64,000 bases of DNA. Origin: Acidobacteriota bacterium. GTDB taxonomy: Bacteria; Acidobacteriota; Terriglobia; Acidiferrales; UBA7541. The stretch is taken from the NCBI GenBank assembly GCA_013289855.1, contig JABCZD010000004.1, forward strand, positions 62,001-126,000, given 5' to 3'. Below are positions 52,726 to 62,474 of the stretch, piece after piece. The position numbers and the translations under genes were made by a program. Each line of letters begins with the position of its first letter. The stretch's first letter is position 1. Under the pieces are notes generated by a model, which was given only the letters and a program-made list of their open reading frames with translations, did not search any database and was not told where the DNA came from.

Positions 52726-53175
52726 ATGCGCAGGCTGATCCTTCTTACGACTCTAATGCTGGCGCTGATCACGGGCGGCGCACTGCTGCTAACCGTTAGC
52801 GCCGGCTCTGAGGAGATCGATGTGGTGGTCAACAAGTCAAACAATATCGGCCCGCTCTCCCGTGCGGAGGTTCGCAGAATTTTTGTGGGCGAAAAGAGTT
52901 CGTGGCCAGGCGGGAAACACATCACTGTCCTGATGCTCGCGCCGGACAAGCCGGAACGCGGGGTGATTCTGCGGGAGGTACTCAAAATGAACGAGTCCGA
53001 CTACACGAAGTACTTTCTACAAGCGGCCTTTACCGGCCACGTCGAAGCGGCTCCGAAGGATCTTCCGTCCGCGGCACAAATGAAGGCGCGCCTAGCCGCG
53101 AATCCGAACGCCATCGGGTACCTCAAGAAGGAGGACGTGGACGACAGCATCAGGGTGGTATTAAAGCTTCCTTAG
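52726..53175 (+). CDS. Small PstS-like periplasmic protein
   Basis: A 149-residue exported protein with a hydrophobic start (residues 3-22) and one lobe of a phosphate-binding-type fold: VVVNKSNNIGPLSRAEVRRI, FVGEKSSWPGGKHITVLMLA and AAFTGHVEAAPKDLPSA, ANPNAIGYLKKEDV. This single-lobe family is annotated as phosphate ABC transporter substrate-binding-like and often lies beside porins or sensor kinases. ATG 52726 is preferred; TTG 52705 overlaps the porin stop. A role as ligand presenter to the kinase is inference. Confidence 0.8.
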   Translation: MRRLILLTTLMLALITGGALLLTVSAGSEEIDVVVNKSNNIGPLSRAEVRRIFVGEKSSWPGGKHITVLMLAPDKPERGVILREVLKMNESDYTKYFLQAAFTGHVEAAPKDLPSAAQMKARLAANPNAIGYLKKEDVDDSIRVVLKLP

Positions 53176-53223
53176 CCGGCACCCAGCATTGCAGAACAAT
53201 TAGGAATTGGGAGCACTGCATCG

Positions 53224-56061
53224 ATGAACAGTATCTCGAAGGGTTTGCGGTTTCAAGTACTCGCCCTGGCGTTGGCCGGGCTCTCTATTTTCATTTTCGT
53301 GGCTCTGATGTCGCCCTATACGCAGACCCGTGCCCAGCTGAAACTGCTGCAATCGCAAATTCGCGCCGCGGTCGCAGCGGAACGCTTCCTACGTTATTCC
53401 GCCCTGGAAATCAAGGGAGCCATTGACTACGGTTTGATCGAAGACGGCGACGATCGCAACGAAGAACTCCAGACGAATGCTGAGGATGTTACGCGCTGGC
53501 GGTTGGAGGCCGCCAGCGCTTTGTCGGATTTGCGATCCGCGCTCCACGCCGCTCTGAAAACGGCCACCCCCCAACAACTTCAAGACCACCTGCTGGTCGT
53601 CGAGCGCCTGGAGCAGGGTTACGGGCAGCTTGCCCGCATCGAGCAGCGCCTGCAAGAGATGGCCGCGCGCTCCGCCTCCAGAGAACAGATGGCCGCTGTG
53701 GTGCGGGCGGAGCTGCTTCCTTCAGCTACCACCCTCTCTGCCGTTTCGAGCCGACTGGTTCACGATCAACTCGCCGACATGCGGTCGGGAGCCGAGCGGC
53801 TTTCCGGAGGCCTGGACGGCGTCGTGTTGTATTCGGGAAAGGAGTTGCGCGCGCGCGCCACGGCCATGAATGACACGGCGCTCAAGGAGATGCAAGCCGG
53901 TTTGTATGTCCGCGTGTTTACCGATGCGCTCCGCAACTTCTCCGAGTTCCTGTTAACCCAGAATGCGGACAACGAGTTCAAGACTCGCAGCCTGGACCAG
54001 GAACTCCAGATCATCGCGGAATGGAAGATCGCGGACGCCCACGATCCGGAGCCGCAGCGCACGGCCGAGTTTCAGCAGTTCCAAGAACTGGAGCAATCTT
54101 CGTCGCAGTTCCATGAATACGCCGACCGCGTCATCGAGATGGTGCACCAGGGGCACAAGGAACGGGCCATCAACTTCGTGGAGCGCACCTTTGAGCCGCT
54201 GATCAACACACCGCTGCTGAAAAACATGAACGAATTGACCGCGGCAGAGGAGTTGCAACTCGTCGAGGGCTCGGAGTTCATCGGTCGCCGGCTGCAGACC
54301 TCCATTTGGTTGACGAGCATCATGGTGTTGACCGTTCTCCTGGTTGCCATCGGCAGCCCCCTCGTTTTGTCGCGGGCCTATGCCAAAGCGGTTCAGGAAA
54401 TCGATGCGCGCAGGAAGATCCAGGTCGAGCTGGAGCACGCCAAAGCAGCCGCCGAGGCCGGGAGCGAAGCGAAGAGCACGTTTCTCGCGACCATGAGCCA
54501 CGAGATTCGCACGCCCATGAACGGCATCCTCGGAATGACAGAACTTGTCTTGGACACCAATCTCACTTCGGAACAGCGCGACAGCCTCGGCTTGGTCAAG
54601 CTGTCCGCCGAATCGCTACTGAGCATCATCAACGACATACTGGATTTTTCGAAGATCGAAGCAGGCAAACTGGATATGGAATCCATCCCCTTCGAGTTGC
54701 GCGAGAGTTTGGGCGAAGCCATGAAGGCGCTGAGCTATCGTGCCCATCAGAAAGGGCTCGAACTCATCTACGATGTCCAGTCCGACGTGCCCGAGACGCT
54801 CCTGGGCGATCCCGGGCGCATCCGGCAAATCATCGTCAACCTAGTCGGCAACTCCATCAAATTCACCGAACGCGGTGAGATCTTCGTCTGGGTCGAGAAG
54901 GAAACGGAAACACCCGGCTCCGTGCGCCTACATTTCGCCATCAAGGATACTGGAGTGGGGATCCCGCTCGAAAAACAGGGCAAAATCTTCGAAGCCTTTT
55001 CTCAAGCCGACGGTACCATGGCGCGCCGGTACGGCGGCACGGGCCTCGGGTTGACAATTTGTACCCGTTTAGTCGCCTTGATGGACGGACGCATTTGGGT
55101 CGAGAGTGAAGGGGGCCAAGGCAGTACCTTCCACTTCGTCATCTCACTCGACGTTCGAGAAGGCTCCATCTCGCCGCCCATGCATCTCGATCCCGCGCGT
55201 TTGCGAAACCTACACGCTTTGATCGTCGATGATAACTTCACCAATCGCCGCGTGCTCCACGGCATGCTAAGTCGCTGGGGCATGAAGCCAACAGCCGTCG
55301 ATGGAGGCCGCGCCGCGCTGCAGGCCATCGAGGTCGCAAAAAACGCTGGCTACCCGTTCCCGTTGATTCTCCTGGACGGCCAAATGCCTGATATGGACGG
55401 TTTCACGCTCGCCGAACACATTCGCAAAGATTCCGAATTGATGAATGCCACTATCATGATGCTGACCTCGGCCGGCCATTTAGGCGACGCCGCGCGCTGC
55501 CGTGAACTGGGAATCTCAGCCTATTTGGTTAAGCCCATTCGTCAGGGCGAGCTGCTCGACGCCGTTTGTCAGCTTTTAGACAAGACTGCACGGAGAGAAC
55601 CGGCGCCGCTGGTGACTCGCCATACTCTGCAGGAGCAAAAGCACCGCATCCATATATTGCTGGCCGAAGATAATGCCGTAAACCAGACCCTCGCGGTACG
55701 CATTCTAGAGAAACGCGGTTATTCCGTGACCGTCGCTCCGGACGGCCGAGCTGCCGTCGATGCATTCCAGACGGGACAGTTCGAACTTGTGCTGATGGAC
55801 ATTCAGATGCCTGGAATGGACGGTTTTGAAGCCACCGCGGCCATCCGCGAACGGGAGAAGCTGACCGGCGGGCACATTCCCATCGTGGCCATGACCGCTC
55901 ATGCCCTGGTAGGCGACCGAGAGAAGTGCACCGCCTCGGGTATGGATGACTATGTCTCGAAGCCCATTCGAACCAGCGAGCTCTTCGCTACCATCGAAAA
56001 GATGTTAGGTGACGAATTCAAGCCAGAATCTGCCGAAGTCGCCAAGCCTCTGCAGCTATAA
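53224..56061 (+). CDS. Hybrid sensor histidine kinase with two receiver domains
   Basis: A 945-residue membrane kinase. Spans lie at about 10-32 and 360-383, enclosing a helical periplasmic sensor of about 325 residues. A HisKA domain follows with His426 in TMSHEIRTPMNGILGM, an ATPase domain with NLVGNSIKFT, DTGVGIP and GGTGLGL, then receiver 1 (Asp718 in LILLDGQMPDMDG) and receiver 2 (Asp859 in LVLMDIQMPGMDG). There is no HPt domain, so a separate phosphotransfer protein is needed. No HAMP domain is evident after the second span. It is 48 nt after the PstS-like gene. Confidence 0.93.
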   Translation: MNSISKGLRFQVLALALAGLSIFIFVALMSPYTQTRAQLKLLQSQIRAAVAAERFLRYSALEIKGAIDYGLIEDGDDRNEELQTNAEDVTRWRLEAASALSDLRSALHAALKTATPQQLQDHLLVVERLEQGYGQLARIEQRLQEMAARSASREQMAAVVRAELLPSATTLSAVSSRLVHDQLADMRSGAERLSGGLDGVVLYSGKELRARATAMNDTALKEMQAGLYVRVFTDALRNFSEFLLTQNADNEFKTRSLDQELQIIAEWKIADAHDPEPQRTAEFQQFQELEQSSSQFHEYADRVIEMVHQGHKERAINFVERTFEPLINTPLLKNMNELTAAEELQLVEGSEFIGRRLQTSIWLTSIMVLTVLLVAIGSPLVLSRAYAKAVQEIDARRKIQVELEHAKAAAEAGSEAKSTFLATMSHEIRTPMNGILGMTELVLDTNLTSEQRDSLGLVKLSAESLLSIINDILDFSKIEAGKLDMESIPFELRESLGEAMKALSYRAHQKGLELIYDVQSDVPETLLGDPGRIRQIIVNLVGNSIKFTERGEIFVWVEKETETPGSVRLHFAIKDTGVGIPLEKQGKIFEAFSQADGTMARRYGGTGLGLTICTRLVALMDGRIWVESEGGQGSTFHFVISLDVREGSISPPMHLDPARLRNLHALIVDDNFTNRRVLHGMLSRWGMKPTAVDGGRAALQAIEVAKNAGYPFPLILLDGQMPDMDGFTLAEHIRKDSELMNATIMMLTSAGHLGDAARCRELGISAYLVKPIRQGELLDAVCQLLDKTARREPAPLVTRHTLQEQKHRIHILLAEDNAVNQTLAVRILEKRGYSVTVAPDGRAAVDAFQTGQFELVLMDIQMPGMDGFEATAAIREREKLTGGHIPIVAMTAHALVGDREKCTASGMDDYVSKPIRTSELFATIEKMLGDEFKPESAEVAKPLQL

Positions 56062-56634
56062 ATCAGCGCCAAGCTGTTCTGCACTGATCTTGTCTCAGCG
56101 TTGCAACCCCTTGGAAAACCGGGGGGGACTCCAGATTTCGGCCCCGCCGCGGCACCGAAGTCACCTGAAGGAGTCCACGGATCTAGCATCGCGCTACTGC
56201 TCTTTGCTGCTGGCTTCTGGCGAGCCTGATCCACTTGTCCCTGCGTAACGAAGGGCGGCAGATGAATCTGTTCAACGCAGGAGACATCGACCGCTGACGC
56301 TGAGCCTTGCGCGACAAATTCCGCTATGAATCGATCGATGCAAGGCGAACCGGCGCCGTACTTCCCTCTTTCACTACGACCACGCGGCTGTTGCTCAGGT
56401 CGCGCGCGGCGGCGGCGGAAGCTTGCGGGGGCGTGGTGGGATCGAGTGCTCCCGAAATCAGCGTCGCTACGCTCGTGACGACCCGTACAGGCCGGGCGAT
56501 GATCCCTGCCTCGGCAGTTTTGCAGGTAACCCGAGCACGATGACGTTTCCGGCTACAGTACGTCGCATCTGTCCGATCGACCTTGAAGCTGCTGTAGCTG
56601 CGTGCTAGCATCCGTGCGCGACAGAGGAACGCTT
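56062..56634. other. Region with hydrolase remnant
   Basis: A 573-nt stretch without an intact gene. It holds the hydrolase fragment on the reverse strand at about 56238-56500. GGGGGGG near 56129 and the rest show no other feature. Confidence 0.5.
56238..56500 (-). pseudogene. Frameshifted C-terminal fragment of an alpha/beta hydrolase (TAP-like)
   Basis: On the reverse strand LISGALDPTTPPQASAAAAR and DLSNSRVVVVKEGS give the typical C-terminal Asp region of TAP-like tripeptidyl peptidases (LLISGxLDPxTPP). The frame then breaks; in the neighbouring frame PCIDRFIAEFVAQGSASAVD and VSCVEQIHLPPFVTQ complete the usual end of these enzymes (SCVDxIxRPPF). The His region between is damaged. No N-terminal part is present upstream, so this is a decayed end fragment. 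Confidence 0.7.
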
Positions 56635-56907
56635 ATGCCCAAATTCGTCATCGAACGCGAGGTTCCGGGAGCGGGAAATCTAACCGATGCTCAATTACGG
56701 GAAATTTCGCAAAAATCGGTCAGCGTTCTAAAGGAACTGGGCCCGGAAATTCAGTGGCTCCACAGCTACGTCACGGGTGACAAAGTGTATTGCGTCTACC
56801 TAGCTCCAGACGAGGCCATCATCCAAGAGCATGCCAAGCGCGTCGGTCTTCCTGCCAATCGCGTCTGCGCCGTGCGCCGACTCATCGACGCGAGTGCCGC
56901 AGAGTAA
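56635..56907 (+). CDS. DUF4242 protein
   Basis: A 90-residue protein: MPKFVIEREVPGAGNLTDAQ, LGPEIQWLHSYVTGDKVYCV, YLAPDEAIIQEHAKRVGLPA, matching DUF4242 (a small alpha/beta ferredoxin-like domain, some members of which are described as nickel-binding). AGAGGAA lies upstream of ATG 56635; an earlier in-frame start adds 11 residues of no family character. Function unknown. Confidence 0.88.
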   Translation: MPKFVIEREVPGAGNLTDAQLREISQKSVSVLKELGPEIQWLHSYVTGDKVYCVYLAPDEAIIQEHAKRVGLPANRVCAVRRLIDASAAE

Positions 56908-56966
56908 GAGCCGTCACGAGAGATCCCTCCATCAGCTGCTTTGGAAAGCCTGTGCGAGCGCGCGCG

Positions 56967-59900
56967 TTAATCGGCGGAAGGCACCTCGGACATGAGCACC
57001 TCGTCAATAGCCTTTTCGGGCGGCAGGGTCCATCCTTCCAACCACGCGGTCGCGCCCGAGGTGTTGGCCAAGGCCTGCCGGGCTGGGTCAAGAACGACTT
57101 CCAGTTTGGCCTGTTCCGCGGGCGTGAGCGGCGCGCCAATATTTTGACGTAGCGCCGCCGCCGCGCCGGCTAGTCGAAGAGACCGCTCGGCATGGAATTG
57201 CGCGGCCGCCGCGCACGCGAAGCATTCCAGCACTCGCGCAATTCCGCGTTTGTGTTCCAGCTCCTGGAAAATTTTTATGCTCTCTCGGTATAAAGAATAC
57301 GCGGCGGGATAATCCCGCTGTTCTCGCGCCAAGCTTCCGAGATCAGCCAGCGTGCCGGCGATGCCCCAGCGGTCTCCGAGTTCTCGAAAAATTGCCAAGC
57401 CCTGTTCGTACAATATCCGGGCGGCCTCGGACTCCCCTTGTTCGCGGGCGACGTCGCCCTGATAGTTTAGCGACCAGGCGACGCCGGTCTTATCGCCAAT
57501 TCCGCAGAAGATCGCAAAACAATCGACATACAGGCCACGGGCGCCATCGTAGTCTCGCTGCAACTTGAGGACATTGGCGAGGTTACTTAGAGCCTGCGCC
57601 ACGGCTTTTTGGTCTCCCAACTCTTTCCAAAGCGCCAGGCTCTCTTCGAAAAGTCTCTGCGCCACGGCCACGTCACCACGATCGCGGGCAAAAACCGCCA
57701 GCGCGTTCAGCGAGACGGCGACACCGGTTTTATCATCCAATCGCCGCGCGATCTCTTGACTCTCGCTGATGAGCTTATCGGCCGAGGCGTAATCTCCCTG
57801 TTCTCCCGCAAGGACGCCAGCCGCAAAAAGCGCCCGGGTGCGGGCTTTCGTGGAACCCGCGGCGCCGGGCAGCGCCAGCAACCGGCCTAATCTGTCTCGG
57901 CCTTCAGCGAGGTACTCGCGAATCTCCCAAAAACGAAACAACGCAGTGCCGAGGCGCAGACCCCACTCCGCGTCTCGCGTTTCTGTCAGCCACTCCAGGC
58001 TCGCGCGAAAATTGTCATGTTCGAGCGCGAAACGTTCCAGCCATTCCGTCCCTTCGGCGCCGCTCTGCGCCATAGCCTCTTCTTCTGCGAGTACCAGGCA
58101 GTACGCCGCATGAGCGCGTTTGGTCAGCGGCTGCTCTCCGCTGGCCAGCAGCTTTTCCAACGCGTACTCGCGTACGGTTTCCAGCATCACGAACCGCGAT
58201 TCATCCTTGGCATGTTCGACCTGTTGCACCAGACTCTTGTCCACCATGGACGCCATTCCGTCGAGTAAATCCAAATCGAGGTCACCTTTGGTATCGCATA
58301 CCGCTTCCGCGCCTTCCAGATTGCATCCCCCGACGAACACCGCCAATCTGCGAAACAGTTTCTGCTCTGCCGCGTTCAACAGGTCGTAACTCCAATCCAT
58401 CGCGGCGCGAAGAGTCTGCTGTCTCTGCGGCAGGTCGCGCGCCCCTCCCGTCAATAGCTGCAATCGGCTCGCGAGGCGCGTCAGCATGGAAGACGGTGAA
58501 AGAACTTTCACCCGGGCGGCCGCGAGCTCGATCGCAAGCGGCAGACCATCCAACCGGGCACAAATCTCCGCGACTGCGGGGGCGTTTTCCCGGTTCAATT
58601 CGAAATCCGGCTTGGCGGCGACTGCCCGTTGTACGAAAAGTGCTACGGCGGGGTTCTGGGACAGAATGTCGACGGAGGACGTGGATCGCGAATCCGGCAG
58701 CGCGAGCGGCGGCACGGGAAATTCCTGTTCTCCGTACACGTGCAGAGCGGCGCGGCTGGTTACCAGGATTTTAAGGTTGGGACCCGTGGCCAACAACTCC
58801 GCCACCATGGGCGCCCCCTGAATCAAGTGCTCGAAATTATCCAGCAAGAACAGCGTTGGGGCGCGCAATGAATCTTGTAAATACTTTTTGAGTACTTCGA
58901 GCGGGGATTGTCCTCCCGCCTCTCCGATCCCTAACGCCTGAACGATCACCGAAGCAATCAAGCCTGAATCGCTTAGCGGCGAGAGCGGCGCAAAGTGAAT
59001 CCCTCCAGGAAACTGTTCCGTCAGGCCGGTCGCCACTTCAATCGCGAGGCGTGTTTTGCCAATGCCACCCGGTCCCGTAACCGTTACGAGCCGAACGTCC
59101 TGCCGCCGCAGGAGTTCCTTGGCCCCAGCGGTTTCCTTTTCCCGCCCCACAAACCCGGTCCGCGACGCCGGAAGATTACTCGGCCGAGTCTCCATACGCT
59201 TAACGGCATTCTCGGAGAAGCAGTCTCGTATCGCGGCGAGCTCTCGTGCGAGATCTCGCGTAGAGGCATAACGCTTATCGGGTTCTTTCGCCAGACACCT
59301 CTCAATCACCCAGCCCAGCGGCGCGGGCAGCTCGCGATTTTGCGTTCCGATCGGTCTGGCCTGTTCGCGCAGAATGGCCACCAATGTTTCCGCTACGGTT
59401 CTTCTTTCAAAGGGGTGCTGACCGGTTACCATTTCGTAGAGCACCAGGCCGAACGAGAACTGATCTGACCAGAAATCCAGCGGCTCGCCGCTGACTTGCT
59501 CCGGTGACATGTATCCCACGGTTCCGAGTAGCGCGCCTGCGGACGTCAGCGACGTCGAGGTACTGTGCACATCCGCACTGTGTCCGCTGGGCGACGCACT
59601 CTTCGCCAAGCCGAAGTCCAGGATTTTGACGAAGCCATCGTGCGAAACCATCAGATTCTCTGGCTTCAGATCCCGGTGGGTGATGCCCGCTTCATGCGCC
59701 TTGGTGAGACCTTCCGCAATCTGCGCCGCGATATCAATGGCCTCGCGCATTGGCAGCGAGCCGGCAGCCAGCAGCGCGCGTAGCGTCTTGCCTTCTACCA
59801 ACTCCATGGCGATGTAGTGACTGGAACCATCCTGTCCGAGTTCATAGATGGTCACAATGTTGGGATGGTTGAGGGCGGATGCCGAGCGTGCCTCCCGCTC

Positions 59901-60071
59901 GAATCGTTGCAGTCGGTCGCTACTTGCGGAGAACGCCGTGGGCAGAAGCTTGATCGCGACGGTGCGTTCCAGCCTCGTGTCCCGCGCGCGATAGACTTCG
60001 CCCATGCCACCTGCGCCGAGCGGAGCAACAATTTCAAATGCACCCAGTTTGCTACCCGGAACGAGGGTCAT
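56967..60071 (-). CDS. Serine/threonine kinase - NTPase - TPR (STAND-like) signalling protein
   Basis: A 1034-residue protein. Residues 10-280 are an Hanks-type kinase with LGAGGMGEVYRARD, Lys41 in VAIKLL, HRDLKPEN (132-139) and DFGLAK (152-157), so it should be active. Residues about 303-600 are an AP/NB-ARC-like ATPase: Walker A GPGGIGKT (333-340), LFLLDNFEHLI as Walker B and a winged-helix part. From about 740 to 980 several TPRs follow (ESQEIARRLDDKTGVAVSLN, then further repeats with SLALWKELGDQ). It matches kinases of the STAND class typical of Acidobacteriota. There is no membrane span. Its target is unknown. Confidence 0.93.
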   Translation of the reverse strand: MTLVPGSKLGAFEIVAPLGAGGMGEVYRARDTRLERTVAIKLLPTAFSASSDRLQRFEREARSASALNHPNIVTIYELGQDGSSHYIAMELVEGKTLRALLAAGSLPMREAIDIAAQIAEGLTKAHEAGITHRDLKPENLMVSHDGFVKILDFGLAKSASPSGHSADVHSTSTSLTSAGALLGTVGYMSPEQVSGEPLDFWSDQFSFGLVLYEMVTGQHPFERRTVAETLVAILREQARPIGTQNRELPAPLGWVIERCLAKEPDKRYASTRDLARELAAIRDCFSENAVKRMETRPSNLPASRTGFVGREKETAGAKELLRRQDVRLVTVTGPGGIGKTRLAIEVATGLTEQFPGGIHFAPLSPLSDSGLIASVIVQALGIGEAGGQSPLEVLKKYLQDSLRAPTLFLLDNFEHLIQGAPMVAELLATGPNLKILVTSRAALHVYGEQEFPVPPLALPDSRSTSSVDILSQNPAVALFVQRAVAAKPDFELNRENAPAVAEICARLDGLPLAIELAAARVKVLSPSSMLTRLASRLQLLTGGARDLPQRQQTLRAAMDWSYDLLNAAEQKLFRRLAVFVGGCNLEGAEAVCDTKGDLDLDLLDGMASMVDKSLVQQVEHAKDESRFVMLETVREYALEKLLASGEQPLTKRAHAAYCLVLAEEEAMAQSGAEGTEWLERFALEHDNFRASLEWLTETRDAEWGLRLGTALFRFWEIREYLAEGRDRLGRLLALPGAAGSTKARTRALFAAGVLAGEQGDYASADKLISESQEIARRLDDKTGVAVSLNALAVFARDRGDVAVAQRLFEESLALWKELGDQKAVAQALSNLANVLKLQRDYDGARGLYVDCFAIFCGIGDKTGVAWSLNYQGDVAREQGESEAARILYEQGLAIFRELGDRWGIAGTLADLGSLAREQRDYPAAYSLYRESIKIFQELEHKRGIARVLECFACAAAAQFHAERSLRLAGAAAALRQNIGAPLTPAEQAKLEVVLDPARQALANTSGATAWLEGWTLPPEKAIDEVLMSEVPSAD

Positions 60072-60208
60072 GATTGGCCGCGATTATACCCTCGAAAATC
60101 CTCCCGCCGATACATCCGGCATTTTGCATCACCATCCACACTATATCGCTAGACTAACCAGCCGTTCGACCGCTCACCTAGCTGCGCGGAAACTACATCA
60201 AGCCGACC

Positions 60209-60922
60209 CTAGTGCCTCATCAGCGCGGAAACTACTCCGCTCACCGTATCCTGAAACGCATGCGCAATCATTCCTGGACGGACGGTTCCCCGCCAGTATG
60301 CCAAAATACTGAACATTGCTCCGTACAGCCCGATCAGAATCACCATCCTGAAACCCTGATACGCGTGAGCCGCGCCGAATACCGCGGCAGAAAGCAAAAT
60401 GCCGGCAGGGGCGTTCGTCGTCAGCGCTATAAACTGCTGTTGCAGATAGCCGCGGAAAATGGCCTCCTCGCAAATCCCTGCTGTAACCGAGAGCGCTACC
60501 CATAGCGTGATTTCGGCCGCCCCGTGCGGCAGGATGAAGTCCATCCGGGGAGCCGTCGGGCCAACGCGCAAAAGCCGCGCCAGAATAACCAGTAGTCCGG
60601 ACGAAACCAACCAGTACGCTGCGGCGATTCCAATATCCTTTAATAATTGGCGCGCAGAACTCCATCGCACTCCCAGAATGAGCGCCAAGGGCGCGCCACT
60701 ACGCCGTACACCCGCCACCAAGAAAAAGACCAAGAGCCATTCAAACAGAATGGTGAGCAAATAAAACCGCACGCGGTGCGGACTCGCCTCACCCCTCATC
60801 TGGTCCGCGATAATCTTGCCCAGAAATGCCCACACTCCTAAGATCACCAGCACAATAATCGTGTGCATCGCGCCAGCAGCCTGGGTATAGCGGCCCGACG
60901 TGTCCTGAACCGGAGCCATCAT
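60209..60922 (-). CDS. CPBP-family intramembrane metalloprotease
   Basis: A 237-residue protein with about seven membrane spans. The three metal-site motifs are CEEAIFRGYLQQQF (EExxxR), FGAAHAYQG (FxxxH) and IAHAFQDT (HxxxD). Family members (Rce1-like, Abi) cleave prenylated or other membrane substrates; the bacterial role varies. The start is ATG 60922 or ATG 60919, both after GAGGAG; an upstream in-frame TTG at 60943 is less likely. It lies 137 nt downstream of the divergent? reverse-strand neighbour: both this and the STAND kinase gene read leftward, so co-transcription is possible. Confidence 0.9.
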   Translation of the reverse strand: MMAPVQDTSGRYTQAAGAMHTIIVLVILGVWAFLGKIIADQMRGEASPHRVRFYLLTILFEWLLVFFLVAGVRRSGAPLALILGVRWSSARQLLKDIGIAAAYWLVSSGLLVILARLLRVGPTAPRMDFILPHGAAEITLWVALSVTAGICEEAIFRGYLQQQFIALTTNAPAGILLSAAVFGAAHAYQGFRMVILIGLYGAMFSILAYWRGTVRPGMIAHAFQDTVSGVVSALMRH

Positions 60923-61150
60923 TGTCTCCTCGAACCTCAACACCCATCTTGGCGCACTGTATCAGTCCTAGAATGCACAGACCATGTGTTTCCACCGTCC
61001 TAGAAGAGGCCGTTGGCACTGAACCGGTTGCGGGCGTATGTTGTACGGGGTATCAGGCAGACCTGTTTGCCTTTAGCTCGCAAGGGAACTTTTTGCGGCG
61101 GGATGGGGAATATACCCATTGAAGGCATATACGGCGTCTGATGTAGAGAG

Positions 61151-61753
61151 ATGACTATTCCAAAGGAAGTCGCAGACGACGTACTGCTGAAGCGGGCGGC
61201 CAAGGGCGATGAAGAGGCCTTCACGCTGGTGTACCGCCGCCATCAGGCGGCCATTTACCGTTTTGCGCTGCGCATGACCGGCAGTCCGTGGGCTGCGGAA
61301 GAGATTGTGCAGGACGTGTTTATGACCTTGGTCCGCGATCCGAAAAAGTACGACGTGCAGCTTGGAACGGTCTCGGCATTTTTGTACGGGGTGGCGCGCA
61401 ATCGCATCCTGAAACATCGCGAACGCTTGCCGAGGGAAATTGCGCTGGAAGAAAAGAACGAAGATGGCAGCGGGAATGGCGTCCTGCTGATCGACACCGC
61501 GACCCCGGCGTTGTGGGCGGAAAAACGGGAACGCACTTCGCAAGTTCGCGCGGCCGTGCTGGAGTTGCCGGAAGAGTTTCGCGAGGCCGTGGTGCTGTGT
61601 GAGTTGCAGGAAATGAGTTATGAGGAAGCCGCAGCGATTATTGGGTGCCCGATTGGAACAATTCGCTCGCGGCTGCATCGCGGTCGAGCGCTATTGCTGG
61701 CCAAGCTGGAAATTTTTCGCGGCGCGCCGAGACGAGTGAGCGCAACGGTTTGA
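61151..61753 (+). CDS. ECF-type RNA polymerase sigma factor
   Basis: A 200-residue sigma factor. Region 2 has LVYRRHQAAIYRFALRMTGS and AAEEIVQDVFMTLVRDPKKY; region 4 has LPEEFREAVVLCELQEMSYE and GCPIGTIRSRLHRGRALLLA. The gene is followed 29 nt later by a zinc-finger anti-sigma factor, so this is a classical ECF pair. The signal and regulon are unknown. The start ATG at 61151 follows GTAGAGAG. Confidence 0.93.
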   Translation: MTIPKEVADDVLLKRAAKGDEEAFTLVYRRHQAAIYRFALRMTGSPWAAEEIVQDVFMTLVRDPKKYDVQLGTVSAFLYGVARNRILKHRERLPREIALEEKNEDGSGNGVLLIDTATPALWAEKRERTSQVRAAVLELPEEFREAVVLCELQEMSYEEAAAIIGCPIGTIRSRLHRGRALLLAKLEIFRGAPRRVSATV

Positions 61754-61782
61754 AAATGGATAAACGCAATGAAGGAACGTCG

Positions 61783-62403
61783 ATGAATTGTGAAGAGTTC
61801 GCTTCCGTAGGATTGGGCGCCGAGCACGACGGCGAAATCTCTGCATCGTTGCGGAGCGCGGCGCGGGAACATCTCGATTCCTGCGCACACTGCGCGGCGC
61901 TGGCGGAATCCTGGGATGCGGCGCGCGCCAAGTTGCAATTACTGGCGGATGAGACCAACACGCACGGTGCGCCGGCGCGCGTGGAAATGCGACTTCGGCA
62001 GGAGTTTCGTACCCGGCATCGCACCATGAAAACGCGACGCGCGGCCATCGTGGCGTCGTGGGGATTGGCAACCGCGGCGATGCTGGTGGGAGCGGTGAGC
62101 TTGGTGAACTGGCGCGAGCATCATGTCGTGCACGTAGTGAAGGACGTCGCTGCGAACAGCCAGAACGGCGACGCCAGCGACGCCGCGCTGATTGCCGATA
62201 ACGAAGAGGACGGTTTTACGGCGCTGCCGGGAGCCATCTACACCGGGAACGATGATGCCACGATCGTGCGCGTGGGCATGCAACGCGGCGACCTCGGGGC
62301 TTTTGGACTTCCCGTGAATGAAGATCGCGCCGCAGAGTGGATTCAGGTGGATTTGCTGGTCGGAAACGACGGAATGCCGGAAGCGGTGCGGGCTCCGGAG
62401 TAA
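61783..62403 (+). CDS. Zinc-finger anti-sigma factor with one membrane span
   Basis: A 206-residue protein with the ZAS motif (AAREHLDSCAHCAAL, HxxxCxxC at about residues 30-37), a basic region, and a membrane span at about 95-113 (AAIVASWGLATAAMLVGAVS). The extracytoplasmic part has ALPGAIYTGNDDATIVRVGM. The start ATG 61783 has AAGGA 6 nt upstream; ATG 61756 is possible. The cytoplasmic part should hold the ECF sigma factor; the outside part may sense a signal. Confidence 0.88.
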   Translation: MNCEEFASVGLGAEHDGEISASLRSAAREHLDSCAHCAALAESWDAARAKLQLLADETNTHGAPARVEMRLRQEFRTRHRTMKTRRAAIVASWGLATAAMLVGAVSLVNWREHHVVHVVKDVAANSQNGDASDAALIADNEEDGFTALPGAIYTGNDDATIVRVGMQRGDLGAFGLPVNEDRAAEWIQVDLLVGNDGMPEAVRAPE

Positions 62404-62474
62404 TTGCGGCCTGTTTGCGAAGAGTAGCGTAAAACGATTTTAGCAGCATCAGGAGAGGAAGAGGAGAAACTGGA

